A DNA stretch of 64,000 nucleotides, from positions 2,035,001 through 2,099,000 of the forward strand of contig NZ_VLNU01000001.1 of the NCBI RefSeq assembly GCF_009765165.1. The letters are read 5' to 3'. Made by a program: the position numbers and the translations under genes. Of the stretch, positions 1 to 12,312 are shown piece by piece (position 1 is the first letter of the stretch; each line of letters opens with the position of its first letter). The notes below the pieces were generated by a model that worked only from the letters and a program-made list of their open reading frames with translations, searched no databases and was not told the DNA's origin. Source of the DNA: Lysobacter panacisoli (GTDB lineage Bacteria > Pseudomonadota > Gammaproteobacteria > Xanthomonadales > Xanthomonadaceae).

Positions 1-2840
<2,840 letters not shown>

Positions 2841-2946
2841 TATAACCTCAAGTGGCCTTGGACTCGACGATACGTCGACGACATTCGCCTGACTCGCTAC
2901 TTTTCCACCCCATGCAAGCTGGCGCTCATGCGCCGCTTCACCCCCT

Positions 2947-3065
2947 TGTCCAGTGACCATAGCGGTGTGGTCCCACCCGATCCCTTTCCGAACTCGGAAG
3001 TGAAACGCACCCGCGCCGATGGTAGTGTGGCTTAAGCCATGCAAGAGTAGGTCATCGCTGGACAT
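2947..3065 (+). rRNA. rrf: 5S ribosomal RNA
   Basis: The sequence has the 5S core GGTGGTCCCACC-like block, the CCGAACTCGGAAGTGAAACG segment and GCGCCGATGGTAGTGTGG. The two ends, TGTCCAG and CTGGACA, pair as helix I and set the boundaries. It follows 23S after a spacer of about 105 nt with no tRNA, so the transcript order ends 23S-5S. Confidence 0.97.
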
Positions 3066-3072
3066 TTATCCC

Positions 3073-3109
3073 GAACGCCCCGTCCCAAAAGGACGGGGCG
3101 TTCTTCTTT
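3073..3109 (+). terminator. rRNA operon intrinsic terminator
   Basis: A perfect 13-bp stem (GAACGCCCCGTCC pairing with GGACGGGGCGTTC) with a short CAAAA loop is followed by a pyrimidine/T-rich run, TTCTTT. It lies 8 nt past 5S and ends the rRNA operon. The 140 nt between it and the converging polymerase gene hold nothing I recognise. Confidence 0.9.
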
Positions 3110-3250
3110 GCGCCAAACATAATCCGAAACATTATCGCCGCAGCGACCTGCGGGCCGCGGACCTGAGGTTTGCGTTGGGGGTTCCCGGTGCGCTAGTGCC
3201 GGTTAGATGAGCCGAGAATCAAGGCAGCCGCCGAGTGCATCCGGTTGCGA

Positions 3251-4717
3251 TCAAAACAACGACGGCGCTGTTTCATCCGAGTCCGAATCGGTTTGCGTGC
3301 GCACCCATCCGCCCGCGCCATACGCGGCGGGCAAGGTCGGTTTGATCGGCCGCGTGCGCGCTTGGCGATGAGCCAGTTCCGCCATGACCTTGAACTGCCG
3401 TTCGCGCTGGAGCCAGAGCTCCTCTCCTGAATCCCGTACCTGCTTGCGCGTGGTCACCGCATCCTCTTCCAGGCTCGCTTCCGGGATGTTCGAGAAGGGA
3501 ATGCGCATCGGTGCGGCGTCCTGCGTGACGGCATCCTGCATTGCACCGAAGTACAGCGTGTTGTTGCCGTAGCGCCGGTTGATGGAGTCCAGCGTCGCGC
3601 TCAGCGCTTTCGCGCGGCCACGCGGCTGGAGGAGTTCGTGGGTCACGGCGTCACGAGCTTGAAGGTGCGTCAGGGTCACGGCCACGGACAGCGGCGGATG
3701 ACGACGCGACCGGACACGCCCTAATCGATCCGTTCCGCGAAGCGCCTCGAGTTGTTCCCCCAGCAACCCGAGCAGCGTCGGCGTATCGTCCAGCGCCGCG
3801 AAAGTCATATCGCGTTCGAAGCGTTCTTCCACGCCGACGAAGCGAATCCGGATCGACAGGCCGCCGGCCACGAATCCCTCGTGCCGCAAGCGCATCGCGG
3901 CCTTGGCGAGCAGCTTGAACAGCACCGCTCGCGCACCATCGAAGCTGCGCAACTCCGGGCCGAGCACATGCGAATGGCCGAGCGAACTGCGCTGCTCGGC
4001 GGGTCGTGGCAGTTCGTGCCCACGGAGCTGCAGCCAATAGCGTTCGCCTTCCACGCTGCCCCAGGCCAGACGCAACTGTTGTCGCGATGCCGCGCACAGC
4101 TGCTCGACGGTGCGGATGCCGGCACGAAGCAGGCGTTGCTCCATCGAAGGCCCGATGCCACAGAACTCGCGCAGGGCAAGACCATGCAGCGCATGCGGAA
4201 GATCGGCGTCCTCGAGTACGGTCAATCCGTCCGGCTTCTGCATGTCGGACGCCGTCTTGGCGAGGAAGCGATTGGGCGCGATGCCGATCGAGCAGCGGAT
4301 GGCGGGGCTCAATCCCTCGTCGACGAACCGTTGCTTGATCCGTCGCGCGATGGCCTCGGCGTTCTCACGCCGGCGCTCGCGTCCGATCAGCCAGCATGGA
4401 ACTTCGTCGATCGACTCCGCCTTTCCGTGCGGGATGCAGTCCTCGATCGCCGCCATCAGCCGATGGTGCATGGCCACGTAGCGCGCGGGGCGCGCTTCGC
4501 GCAGCGTCAGGTCGGGGCATAGCTCCAGCGCTTCCCACACCGGCGTACCGGTTTTCACGCCGAACGCCTTCGCTTCGTAGCTGGCGGCGATGCAGCACGT
4601 GGTCGCCGACATCACGGGTACGACCGCGACGGGACGTCCGAGCAGGGACGGATCGTCGTACTGCTCGACCGACGCGAAGTACGAATTGAAGTCGACGAAA
4701 AGGCAGCGCAGGGTCAT
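3251..4717 (-). CDS. Y-family (DinB/UmuC-like) DNA polymerase
   Basis: This 488-aa protein has the UmuC/DinB catalytic fold. The first metal motif sits in VDFNSYFASVEQ (Asp9, with Tyr13/Phe14 as the steric-gate pair), and the second is SIDE at residues 102-105, so the metal-binding acidic residues are present, unlike ImuB. A helix-hairpin-helix region (FCGIGPSMEQRLLRAGI) and a little-finger domain follow. The C-terminal tail of about 70 residues is charged and ends in APSLF, a possible weak beta-clamp-binding motif. The ATG at 4717 is preferred over a TTG two codons upstream. The expected role is translesion synthesis. No imuA, dnaE2 or lexA lies beside it, and it converges on the rRNA operon. 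The family is clear; the exact subfamily is not. Confidence 0.85.
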   Translation of the reverse strand: MTLRCLFVDFNSYFASVEQYDDPSLLGRPVAVVPVMSATTCCIAASYEAKAFGVKTGTPVWEALELCPDLTLREARPARYVAMHHRLMAAIEDCIPHGKAESIDEVPCWLIGRERRRENAEAIARRIKQRFVDEGLSPAIRCSIGIAPNRFLAKTASDMQKPDGLTVLEDADLPHALHGLALREFCGIGPSMEQRLLRAGIRTVEQLCAASRQQLRLAWGSVEGERYWLQLRGHELPRPAEQRSSLGHSHVLGPELRSFDGARAVLFKLLAKAAMRLRHEGFVAGGLSIRIRFVGVEERFERDMTFAALDDTPTLLGLLGEQLEALRGTDRLGRVRSRRHPPLSVAVTLTHLQARDAVTHELLQPRGRAKALSATLDSINRRYGNNTLYFGAMQDAVTQDAAPMRIPFSNIPEASLEEDAVTTRKQVRDSGEELWLQRERQFKVMAELAHRQARTRPIKPTLPAAYGAGGWVRTQTDSDSDETAPSLF

Positions 4718-4833
4718 CGGCAATACCCGCCGGGTCGGACGGGGAAGTCAGTCTCGCAGCGCGCGGGCGCAGCCGCGCGCGCGATTCCATTGTCGCGAGA
4801 CCGGGTCTCAGCGTGCGAGACGGCGGCGAGCCC

Positions 4834-5496
4834 TCAGAGGACGGTCGGCGGTTCGCCGCCGACGATCACCACATCGGCCGGACGACGCGCGAACAGGCCC
4901 ACGCTGACCACGCCCGGGATCTGGTTGATCGCCTGCTCCAGGCCGACGGGATCGACGATGGACAGGCCGTGGATGTCCAGGATCACGTTACCGTTGTCGG
5001 TGACCACGCCCGCACCATCGGCGGATTGACGCCACACCGGCTGGCCGCGCGTCATCGCCTGGATCTCGCGCGCCACCAGGCTGCGTGCCATCGGAATGAC
5101 TTCCACCGGCAACGGAAAGCGTCCCAGCACATCGACGCGCTTGCTCGGATCGACGATGCAGACGAAGGTCTGGCTCGCCTCGGCGATGATCTTCTCGCGC
5201 GTCAGCGCCGCGCCACCGCCCTTGATCAGCCGCTTGTGCGGATCGCATTCGTCCGCGCCGTCCACGTACAGCGACAGCGTGCCGGTGGAATTGAGATCGA
5301 GCACCTCGATGCCGTGCGCGCGCAGGCGCTGCGTGCTCTGGTCCGAACTCGATACCGCACCCTTGATGCGATCCTTGATCCGCGCGAGCGCATCGATGAA
5401 GAAGGCGACGGTGGAGCCGGTGCCGACGCCGACGATCATGCCGTCCTCGACGTACTCGATGGCTTTCTCGCCGGCCAGGCGCTTGGCTTCGCTCAT
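4834..5496 (-). CDS. rpiA: Ribose-5-phosphate isomerase A
   Basis: RpiA interconverts ribose 5-phosphate and ribulose 5-phosphate in the non-oxidative pentose phosphate pathway. At 220 aa it is almost exactly the E. coli length. Family motifs are visible: VGVGTGSTV (phosphate loop), SSSDQST, the catalytic YVDGADE block and IKGGGAAL followed by REKI. The ATG at 5496 ([11 protein letters not shown]) is chosen because the only in-frame extension, nine bases upstream, starts with TTG. It is followed on the same strand by the polymerase gene after 116 nt. Transketolase, a later step of the same pathway, is elsewhere in the window at 60492. Confidence 0.97.
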   Translation of the reverse strand: MSEAKRLAGEKAIEYVEDGMIVGVGTGSTVAFFIDALARIKDRIKGAVSSSDQSTQRLRAHGIEVLDLNSTGTLSLYVDGADECDPHKRLIKGGGAALTREKIIAEASQTFVCIVDPSKRVDVLGRFPLPVEVIPMARSLVAREIQAMTRGQPVWRQSADGAGVVTDNGNVILDIHGLSIVDPVGLEQAINQIPGVVSVGLFARRPADVVIVGGEPPTVL

Positions 5497-5538
5497 TTCA
5501 TGCAACCGTGTTTGGGAATTCGGGGGAGCTGGCGCGCG

Positions 5539-6005
<467 letters not shown>

Positions 6006-6009
<4 letters not shown>

Positions 6010-6596
6010 GCGGGTGTCCTGCTGCAGTCGAGCGTGGTCGATTCGGTGCACACCGCGTCGAGGGCGACGTCCCAGTCCTCGCGGTCGAGGCGGTCGACGC
6101 GTTGGACGTCGAATGCCGCTCCGACCAGCCACGGCGGCGCAGGGCGCGTGTGCCGGGTCGCGAAGCTGCGATCGTACCAGCCGCCGCCCATGCCGAGCCG
6201 GTGGCCGCGCTCGTCGAAACCCACGAGCGGCGCGACGACCAGGCATATCTGCTCTGCATCCAGCAGCGATGTCGGCGCGATATCGGGCTCGGGAATGCCG
6301 TGCTGGTTGCTGACCAGCGCATCGCCGGGACGCCAGGGCGCGAAACGCAGGCGACCGTCTTCGTGCAGCACGGGCAGGCAGTAGACGCATTCAGCGGGAA
6401 GCTGCAGTTGCCACACATGCAGCGCGATCTCGCCGTCCGTGGCCCAGTAGCCGGCGACATAGCCCGACTGCGGCGCGAACGGCAGGGTCAGCAGCTTCGA
6501 GGCCAGCGATTCGGCAGCGGCGATCCGCTGCGAAGCGGGCAGCGCGCGGCGGCGTTCGCGGAGTTCACGGCGCAGCGCCGAGCGGTCAGCCGTCAT
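6006..6596 (-). CDS. fau: 5-formyltetrahydrofolate cyclo-ligase
   Basis: This 196-aa enzyme converts 5-formyl-THF to 5,10-methenyl-THF using ATP, rescuing folate from a dead-end form. The N-terminal basic helix (ALRRELRERRRALP), the phosphate/ATP-binding GMGGGWYDR loop near residues 135-145 and the VGAAFDVQ segment match the family (YgfA/MTHFS). It is the first protein gene after the 6S RNA, the arrangement known from E. coli (ssrS-ygfA), and may be made from read-through 6S transcripts. It overlaps the EVE gene by 4 nt. Confidence 0.95.
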
Positions 6597-6737
6597 GCGG
6601 CGCGGGATCCTCTGGTGCGGTCGGCGCGATCGCCGGCGGGTGAACGGGGCATCGTGCAGTGAACCGGACGCTGGAAAAGATGCGGGCGCGATTCCGCGCC
6701 CGAACCGGGACCCGGCCCGCGGGCCGTGATCGTGAAA

Positions 6738-6927
6738 GGAAGTCCTCCGCCAATGGCGATGCTTGCGAAACGACCTTGAACCCGGGGTTCAAGTGGGGAC
6801 GCTTGGATGCCGTCGGGCTTCCCGCTACGAGGCGGACTTGCACTCCGGGCCTCCGCCGCGCCCCCGTGGTCGTCAATAAGGGACAAGGCGAATGTTTGCG
6901 CACGCTGTCGCGCACAGCAGAGGACGT
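6738..6927 (-). ncRNA. ssrS: 6S RNA
   Basis: 6S RNA binds sigma70-RNA polymerase by imitating an open promoter. The gene sits between zapA and fau, its conserved gammaproteobacterial position. On the minus strand the hallmark 3' hairpin ACTTGAACCCCGGGTTCAAGG (6773-6793) matches the E. coli CCTTGAACCAAGGGTTCAAGG element. A nine-base 5' segment GTCCTCTGC (6925-6917) pairs perfectly with GCGGAGGAC (6750-6742) as the closing stem, giving about 190 nt. The ends are set by that stem and by the upstream -10 box, and are uncertain by several bases. This RNA occupies most of the 425-nt gap between the two genes. Confidence 0.9.
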
Positions 6928-6933
6928 GGACGA

Positions 6934-6939
6934 AGTATA
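6934..6939 (-). promoter_or_regulatory. -10 box of the 6S RNA promoter
   Basis: TATACT lies seven bases upstream of the inferred 6S RNA start, on the minus strand, within GCTATACTTCG. No good -35 box stands 16-18 bp upstream, so only the -10 element is claimed. Confidence 0.65.
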
Positions 6940-7021
6940 GCGCGACGACCCCAATGGGTGTGCCCGCTCGTCGGCACGGTATGCGGAACGATTCAGCGCG
7001 ATATGCGCAACGTCGAATGCA

Positions 7022-7327
7022 TCAGCGCGCGGGCGCGTCGAACAGGTCGTCGAGGCGTCGGTGCAGATCGCTCAGCGTGCGCGTGAGATCGCGATCGCGC
7101 GTGGCGTTCTCGTCGCGGATCTGCTGCAGATCGTGCGCGAGGTTCAATGCAGCAAGCACGGCGACGCGATCGAGCGCGGCCATGCGGTTGTTGCCGCGCA
7201 CCTCGCGCATCTTGCTGTCGAGCAGCTTCGCCGCGGACAGCAGGCTGTCGCGTTCGCCCGGTTCGCAACCCACTGTGTATTCGCGGTCGAGCAGGCGGAT
7301 GCTCACCACTTCGCTGGTGCTGCTCAT
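7022..7327 (-). CDS. zapA: Cell division protein ZapA
   Basis: ZapA (101 aa) binds FtsZ and bundles Z-ring filaments. The N-terminal globular part (VVSIRLLDREYTVGC, then a double-serine loop and AAKLLDSKM) is followed by a long coiled coil from about residue 45 onward (NNRMAALDRVAVLAALNLAHDL). Length and architecture match the family. It starts 7 nt after the stop of the small ZapB-like coiled-coil gene and so is the second gene of a two-gene division unit. The 6S RNA lies directly downstream on the same strand. Confidence 0.95.
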   Translation of the reverse strand: MSSTSEVVSIRLLDREYTVGCEPGERDSLLSAAKLLDSKMREVRGNNRMAALDRVAVLAALNLAHDLQQIRDENATRDRDLTRTLSDLHRRLDDLFDAPAR

Positions 7328-7334
7328 TGCATGC

Positions 7335-7556
7335 TCACGTGTGCTGTTCCAGCGATTTGAGTCGCGCGATCATCGCCTCGACCCGCGTGCGTGCCTGCTC
7401 GTTCTTCGCCAGCAGCGTGGAGCGTTCGCCCATCAGCTGTTCCTGCTGCTGGCGCAGGCTGCGGTTCTCTTCGCTGAGCCGGCGCGAACGCTCGGCCAAC
7501 TGCTCGACACGGTCGACCAGCGACTGCAGTTGGGCGAGGAGTTGGGCCTGTTCCAT
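7335..7556 (-). CDS. ZapB-like coiled-coil division protein (TIGR02449-type)
   Basis: This 73-aa protein is almost entirely one coiled coil with heptad-like hydrophobic spacing (LLAQLQSLVDRVEQLAE, then RSLRQQQEQLM). It resembles the short ZapB-like proteins encoded immediately upstream of zapA in pseudomonads and xanthomonads. The ATG at 7556 is chosen because a longer in-frame extension is Arg/Pro-rich and runs into the next gene's region. The spacing of 7 nt to zapA supports an operon. The assignment to cell division rests on context and coiled-coil character, not on a distinctive motif. Confidence 0.8.
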   Translation of the reverse strand: MEQAQLLAQLQSLVDRVEQLAERSRRLSEENRSLRQQQEQLMGERSTLLAKNEQARTRVEAMIARLKSLEQHT

Positions 7557-7630
7557 GCCGGGCACGATAGCAGGGCCCGGGACCGGGTCAAGGCCACGCC
7601 GCGGGGCGTCCGGCCAGCGGCCGGACCGGT

Positions 7631-10600
7631 TCAGGAAACCGTGCCGACGGTCCCACCGCTGGTGGGCACCGAATGGGGCGTCCACGCACGGATGAAGGAC
7701 AGGCAGCTGGCCGCTTCCAGCGGACGCGCGAGCCAGTAGCCCTGGATCTCGTCGCAGCCGCGTCCGCGCAGGAACTGCATCTGCGCTTCCGTTTCCACGC
7801 CTTCGGCGATCACGGTCAGGCCGAGCGAATGCGCCATCGCGATGACCGTCGTGGTGATCGCCTCATCGTCGGCGTCGCGGGTGAGGTCGCCGATGAATTC
7901 CTTGTCGATCTTCAGCGTGTTGATCGGCAGGCGCTTGAGGTAGGCCAGCGAGGAATAGCCGGTGCCGAAGTCGTCGATCGCCAGGCCTACGCCGAGCGCG
8001 CGCAGCGCATCGAGCGTCGCCGAGGTCTGCCCGGCGTTGGCCATGATCACGCTCTCGGTGAGTTCCAGCTGCAGCATCTCCGGCGGCACGCCGCTTTCGA
8101 CCAGTGCGCGCGCGACCTGCTTGGGCAGGTTGCCGCGCAGCAGCTGCAGCGAGGAGACGTTGACCGCCATCGTGAGCTGGTCCAGTCCCTTCATGCGCCA
8201 GCCCTTGAGCACCGAGCACGCTTCGCGCAGCGCCCATTCGCCGATGTCGAGGATCAGGCCGCTCTCTTCCGCCAGCGGGATGAACTGCGCCGGCGAGATA
8301 TCGCCCAGCTCCGGGCTGGTCCAGCGCAGCAGCGCTTCCACGCCGGTGATGCGCGACTGGTCCAGCGACAGCTTGGGCTGGAACACCAGGCGCAGTTCGT
8401 TGCGATCGAGCACGCCGCGCAATGCGGCGGAGATCGTGGCGCGGCCGCGGATCTCCACGTCCATCGCCTCGGTGTAACGCATGAAAGTGCGACGTCCCGC
8501 GGCCTTGGCCTGGTACATCGCGGTGTCGGCGTGCTTGAGCAGATCGGTCGGCACCAGCGCGTGGTCGGGATACAGGCTGATGCCGATCGACGGTGAGATC
8601 ACCACGTCGTGGCGCTGGTCGATGTCGAGCGGCGTTTCGAACGCGAGCAGCACATCGCGCGCGACCTGTTCGGCCTGCTCGACCTGTTCGAGGTTCTCCA
8701 GCAGAACGGTGAACTCGTCTCCACCCAGGCGCGCGACCGTGTGCTGCGCGCCGACCGCCTGCTGCAGGCGGATCGCGGCCGCGCGCAGGATGCGGTCGCC
8801 GGCGGCATGGCCGAGCGAATCGTTGATGTCCTTGAAGCGGTCCAGGTCGAGGAACAGCATCGCGATGCGGCTGTTCTGCCGGCGCGCGCGCACGATCGCA
8901 CGCGACAGCCGTTCCGACAGCAGCGCGCGGTTGGGCAGGCTGGTGAGCGTGTCGTAGTTGGCGAGGTAGCGCAGTTCCTGCTCGGCGCGCTTCTGGTCGG
9001 TGATGTCGCCCAGCACCGCGACGTAATGACCGTGCTGGCCGCCGGCATCGAGCACTTCGCTGCCCTGGAACCAGCACAGGAACTCGTCGCCGTTCTTGCG
9101 CTGCTGCCAGATCTCGCCCGACCAGCGCCCGTTGCGGCGCAGTTCGCCGCGCACGTGCTGGTAGAACGCGGGATCGTGCTGTTCGCTGTCGAGCAGGCGC
9201 GTCGGACGGCCGATCACTTCCGCGTCGCTGTAACCGGTCATGCGGGTGAACGCAGGATTGACCGAGACGAAGCGGAACTCCTGGTCGAACACCGCCACCG
9301 CTTCGATCATGCTGTTGAGCACCTGCCCGGCGATGCGGCGATCGCGCTCGGCGCTGCGGCTGGCGGTGATGTCGCGCGCGGTGCCGGCCACGCGCATCGC
9401 ACGACCGTCAGCGTGGCGCTCGACCACACGGCCGCGTGCGCGCATCCACACCCACTTGCCGTCGGGCTCGCGCACGCGATGTTCGGACAGGTACAGCGCC
9501 GCTTCACCACGCAGATGGCGCTTGAGCTTGGCGATCGCGTGCGGCATGTCGTCGGGATGGATCTGCAGATTCGCATCGACCAGCGTCTGCACGCCGAGGT
9601 CCGGCGTCAGGCCGGCCTGGTCGTCTGCGCGCGTGCGGCGCAGCACGCGGTTCTCCAGATCGTAGTCCCAGAACTGTTCGCCCGAGGCCCACAGCGCGAG
9701 CTTCAGGCGCTCGTCGCGTTCGCGGATCTGCGCGAAGTAGCCGCGCTCGCGTCGGCGATCCTGGTGGCGTCGCCACGCCAGCGCGCCGATCAGCGCGAGC
9801 AGCACGACCACGCCGGCCGCGATCACCAGAGGATGCCGCCACAGCGGCGGCGCCACGGTGATCGGGATCTCCAGCGTCTGCGGATTCCACGAACCGTCGC
9901 GGGCAGTCACCTGCGCCTGGAAGGTGTAATGGCCGTACGGCAGGCGTGTGTAGGTGATGTCGGACTGCGCACCATTGTCGATCCAGTCCTTGTCGAAGCC
10001 ATCCATCCGGTAGCGGTAGCGCAGTCCGGCGGTCGGCGCGAAATCCAGTGCGCCCACGCGCAGGCGCAACAGGCCCGCGCCTTCGTCGAGGTTGAGTTCC
10101 TTCGGCTGCCACAACGCACGCGGATCGGCGGTGGCCTGGTTGCCGACCCACGCACCGAGCAAGCGCAGCGGCGCGGTGTAACCCGAGTCGCGCATCTGCC
10201 GCGGATCGAACAGGTTGAGTCCGCGCACGCCACCGAACACGATGCGTCCGTCGCTGAGGTGCGCGACCGAGCCGCCGTGGAATTCCAGGTCCTGCAGGCC
10301 GTCGGCGAGGCCGTAGCTGCGCGTGCGCTCGCTGCGCATGTCGTAGCGCAGGATGCCCGCCGCGGTACTCAGCCACAGGCGACCCGCCGGGCCTTCGGCG
10401 ATGGAGAACACCACCGGCACCTGCGTGCTGCTGAGCGTGCCGGTCAGCGGATGGGTGAAACGGATGCGATCGTCGCCGCCTTCGACGACGCGGCTCAGGC
10501 CGGCATGCGTGCCGACCCACAGCGAACCATCGTGCGCGAGGTGCAGCGCGCGCACGCGGTTGCCGGACAGGCTTTCCGGATCGTTGTTGTCGTGGCGGAA

Positions 10601-12211
10601 ATGACGGATCCGCCCCGTCTTCGGATCGAGCATGTCGAGGCCGTCGCCGGTGCCGAACCAGACATGGCCGTGACGATCCTCGGCGATGGCGTGCACGACC
10701 GGATAGCTCAATCCGCTGGGGTCGTTCTCGCGATACGGGTAGTGCTGTAGTTCGCCGGTGTCGGGACGGTAGCGGTACACGCCGAAACCGTGGCTGCCGA
10801 TCCACAGCGTGCCGTCGCGTCCGGCCGCGAGTGTGCGCAGCGGCGTGCGTCCGAGTTCCGGCACCGGTTGGTGTCGCGCGGTGCGGCGCTGCGGATCGAG
10901 CCGGTACAGGCCCGCGTCGGTCGCGACCCACAGATCGCCCGGGTCGGCCGGCGCGAAGCCGGTCACGTACGGTGCGCGGCCGTCCTCGCTGAGCAGACCG
11001 CTGAGGTCGTCGAAATGATCCTGCTTCTGGTCGTAACGCAGCAGCCGTGCGTTGTCGGTGCCCAGCCACAGCGCGCCGTCCTGAGCCTGTACGACCGCGC
11101 GGATGCTGTCGGCCGAGGCCGGACTGTCGGAGCGGCGCGGGCGTTCCAGGTTGAACACGTAGCGGAAGCGCGTGCCGCGCGGATCGGCCACCGCGACGCC
11201 GCGGAACTGCCCGCCGACCCAGAGCATGCCGCCGCGGTCGACCATCAGCGCATTGACCGAATCGTCCGGCAGGCTGGCGTCGATGCCCGGTTCCTCGCGC
11301 ACCTCCTCCGCCTGGCCCGTCACGGGATCGAAGCGGCGCAGTCCGTAGCCATACACCGAGAACCACAGCTTGCGGTCCGGCGCCTGCGCGATGGCGCGCA
11401 CCATCGGCACGAATCCGGCGTCGACGGGATCCTGCGGCCACATCCGCACCAGCTCGCGGCCGTTGCTGTGCAGGCGGAACAGACCATCGCGCCGGCCCAG
11501 CCACAGCTGGCCGCCGTGATCCTGGAACAGGCTGGTCACGGCGATGTCGGGACCGACGCGTTCCAGTGCGCTACCGCCGTCGAGCCGGTACAGGCCGAGC
11601 GGGCCGGCGTACCAGCCCACGCCGTCGCGCGTGGCGAGCAGGGTCTGCCGGCTCGCCGCGCCCTGGACCTGGCTTTCCAGCGGCAGGACCTTCTCGCGCT
11701 TGCCGGTTTCGGGATCGAGTCGCTCCAGCCCCGCCACCGTGCCGACCCAGATCTGGCCGCGGTACGGCAGGACCGCCATCACCTGTCGGTGCGGATGGCT
11801 GGGCGCGGATGCGGCGTAGCGGCGGATCTGGCCGTTGCCCAGATCGAGGCGGCTCAGGTATTCGGAGTAAGTGCCCACCCACAGGGCGCGGTCGCCGTCC
11901 AGCGCGAGCGCGGTGACATTGCTGTCGGGCAGGCTGGCCGGATCGCGGGGATTGTGGCGGTAGGGCAGGTAGCGCTGGCCGTCGTAGCGGTGCAGGCCGC
12001 CCTGCGTGGCCACCCAGACATAGCCCTGTCCGTCCTGGGCCAGGGCGGTGACGGTGTTCTGGGTCAGGCCGCGTTCGCTGCCCAGACGCGAAAAGTAGAA
12101 ATCGCGGGTCGCCGCCACGGCCGAGGGCGCCAGGGCCACCATGAGGGCGAGGACCGGGCCGGCGAAGCGGGCGATGCGGAGTGCGGAAGAAGAATGCGGA
12201 CGCACGGACAT
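7631..12211 (-). CDS. Periplasmic-propeller sensor with PAS, GGDEF and EAL domains
   Basis: This 1526-aa membrane protein is predicted to make or break cyclic di-GMP in response to an outside signal. In order: signal peptide (residues 1-33, ending near SAVA), 12-14 two-component-regulator propeller blades (about 40-720, repeated LWVGT/GLYRLD motifs), a Y_Y_Y domain (about 740-790), a transmembrane helix (about 790-810), two PAS/PAC units (about 840-1080), GGDEF (intact, near 1162) and EAL (intact, near 1292, with ELTES, DDFGTGYSSL and KIDKEF). No RxxD inhibitory site precedes GGDEF. The ATG at 12211 is preferred because further upstream the frame opposes ygfB. It lies downstream of and divergent from ygfB, so it is an addition to the usual zapA/ygfB neighbourhood. 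The signal is unknown. Confidence 0.9.
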   Translation of the reverse strand: MSVRPHSSSALRIARFAGPVLALMVALAPSAVAATRDFYFSRLGSERGLTQNTVTALAQDGQGYVWVATQGGLHRYDGQRYLPYRHNPRDPASLPDSNVTALALDGDRALWVGTYSEYLSRLDLGNGQIRRYAASAPSHPHRQVMAVLPYRGQIWVGTVAGLERLDPETGKREKVLPLESQVQGAASRQTLLATRDGVGWYAGPLGLYRLDGGSALERVGPDIAVTSLFQDHGGQLWLGRRDGLFRLHSNGRELVRMWPQDPVDAGFVPMVRAIAQAPDRKLWFSVYGYGLRRFDPVTGQAEEVREEPGIDASLPDDSVNALMVDRGGMLWVGGQFRGVAVADPRGTRFRYVFNLERPRRSDSPASADSIRAVVQAQDGALWLGTDNARLLRYDQKQDHFDDLSGLLSEDGRAPYVTGFAPADPGDLWVATDAGLYRLDPQRRTARHQPVPELGRTPLRTLAAGRDGTLWIGSHGFGVYRYRPDTGELQHYPYRENDPSGLSYPVVHAIAEDRHGHVWFGTGDGLDMLDPKTGRIRHFRHDNNDPESLSGNRVRALHLAHDGSLWVGTHAGLSRVVEGGDDRIRFTHPLTGTLSSTQVPVVFSIAEGPAGRLWLSTAAGILRYDMRSERTRSYGLADGLQDLEFHGGSVAHLSDGRIVFGGVRGLNLFDPRQMRDSGYTAPLRLLGAWVGNQATADPRALWQPKELNLDEGAGLLRLRVGALDFAPTAGLRYRYRMDGFDKDWIDNGAQSDITYTRLPYGHYTFQAQVTARDGSWNPQTLEIPITVAPPLWRHPLVIAAGVVVLLALIGALAWRRHQDRRRERGYFAQIRERDERLKLALWASGEQFWDYDLENRVLRRTRADDQAGLTPDLGVQTLVDANLQIHPDDMPHAIAKLKRHLRGEAALYLSEHRVREPDGKWVWMRARGRVVERHADGRAMRVAGTARDITASRSAERDRRIAGQVLNSMIEAVAVFDQEFRFVSVNPAFTRMTGYSDAEVIGRPTRLLDSEQHDPAFYQHVRGELRRNGRWSGEIWQQRKNGDEFLCWFQGSEVLDAGGQHGHYVAVLGDITDQKRAEQELRYLANYDTLTSLPNRALLSERLSRAIVRARRQNSRIAMLFLDLDRFKDINDSLGHAAGDRILRAAAIRLQQAVGAQHTVARLGGDEFTVLLENLEQVEQAEQVARDVLLAFETPLDIDQRHDVVISPSIGISLYPDHALVPTDLLKHADTAMYQAKAAGRRTFMRYTEAMDVEIRGRATISAALRGVLDRNELRLVFQPKLSLDQSRITGVEALLRWTSPELGDISPAQFIPLAEESGLILDIGEWALREACSVLKGWRMKGLDQLTMAVNVSSLQLLRGNLPKQVARALVESGVPPEMLQLELTESVIMANAGQTSATLDALRALGVGLAIDDFGTGYSSLAYLKRLPINTLKIDKEFIGDLTRDADDEAITTTVIAMAHSLGLTVIAEGVETEAQMQFLRGRGCDEIQGYWLARPLEAASCLSFIRAWTPHSVPTSGGTVGTVS

Positions 12212-12263
12212 CCATGGCTGGGGCGCGGCAGTGACCAGTGTGTAGGCAGGCGTTCGCGCCGGC

Positions 12264-12286
12264 AACAACCCTTCGGTTGTTACACT
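12264..12286 (+). promoter_or_regulatory. Candidate ygfB promoter with overlapping palindrome
   Basis: A perfect 7-bp inverted repeat (AACAACC, loop CTTC, GGTTGTT) runs into TACACT at 12281-12286. TGT directly before it makes an extended -10 element. There is no convincing -35 box. The palindrome could be an operator covering the core promoter, or only a local hairpin. The ygfB start codon lies 27 nt downstream. Confidence 0.45.
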
Positions 12287-12312
12287 GCCCGCAATCCCCC
12301 GTTCCGACGACC

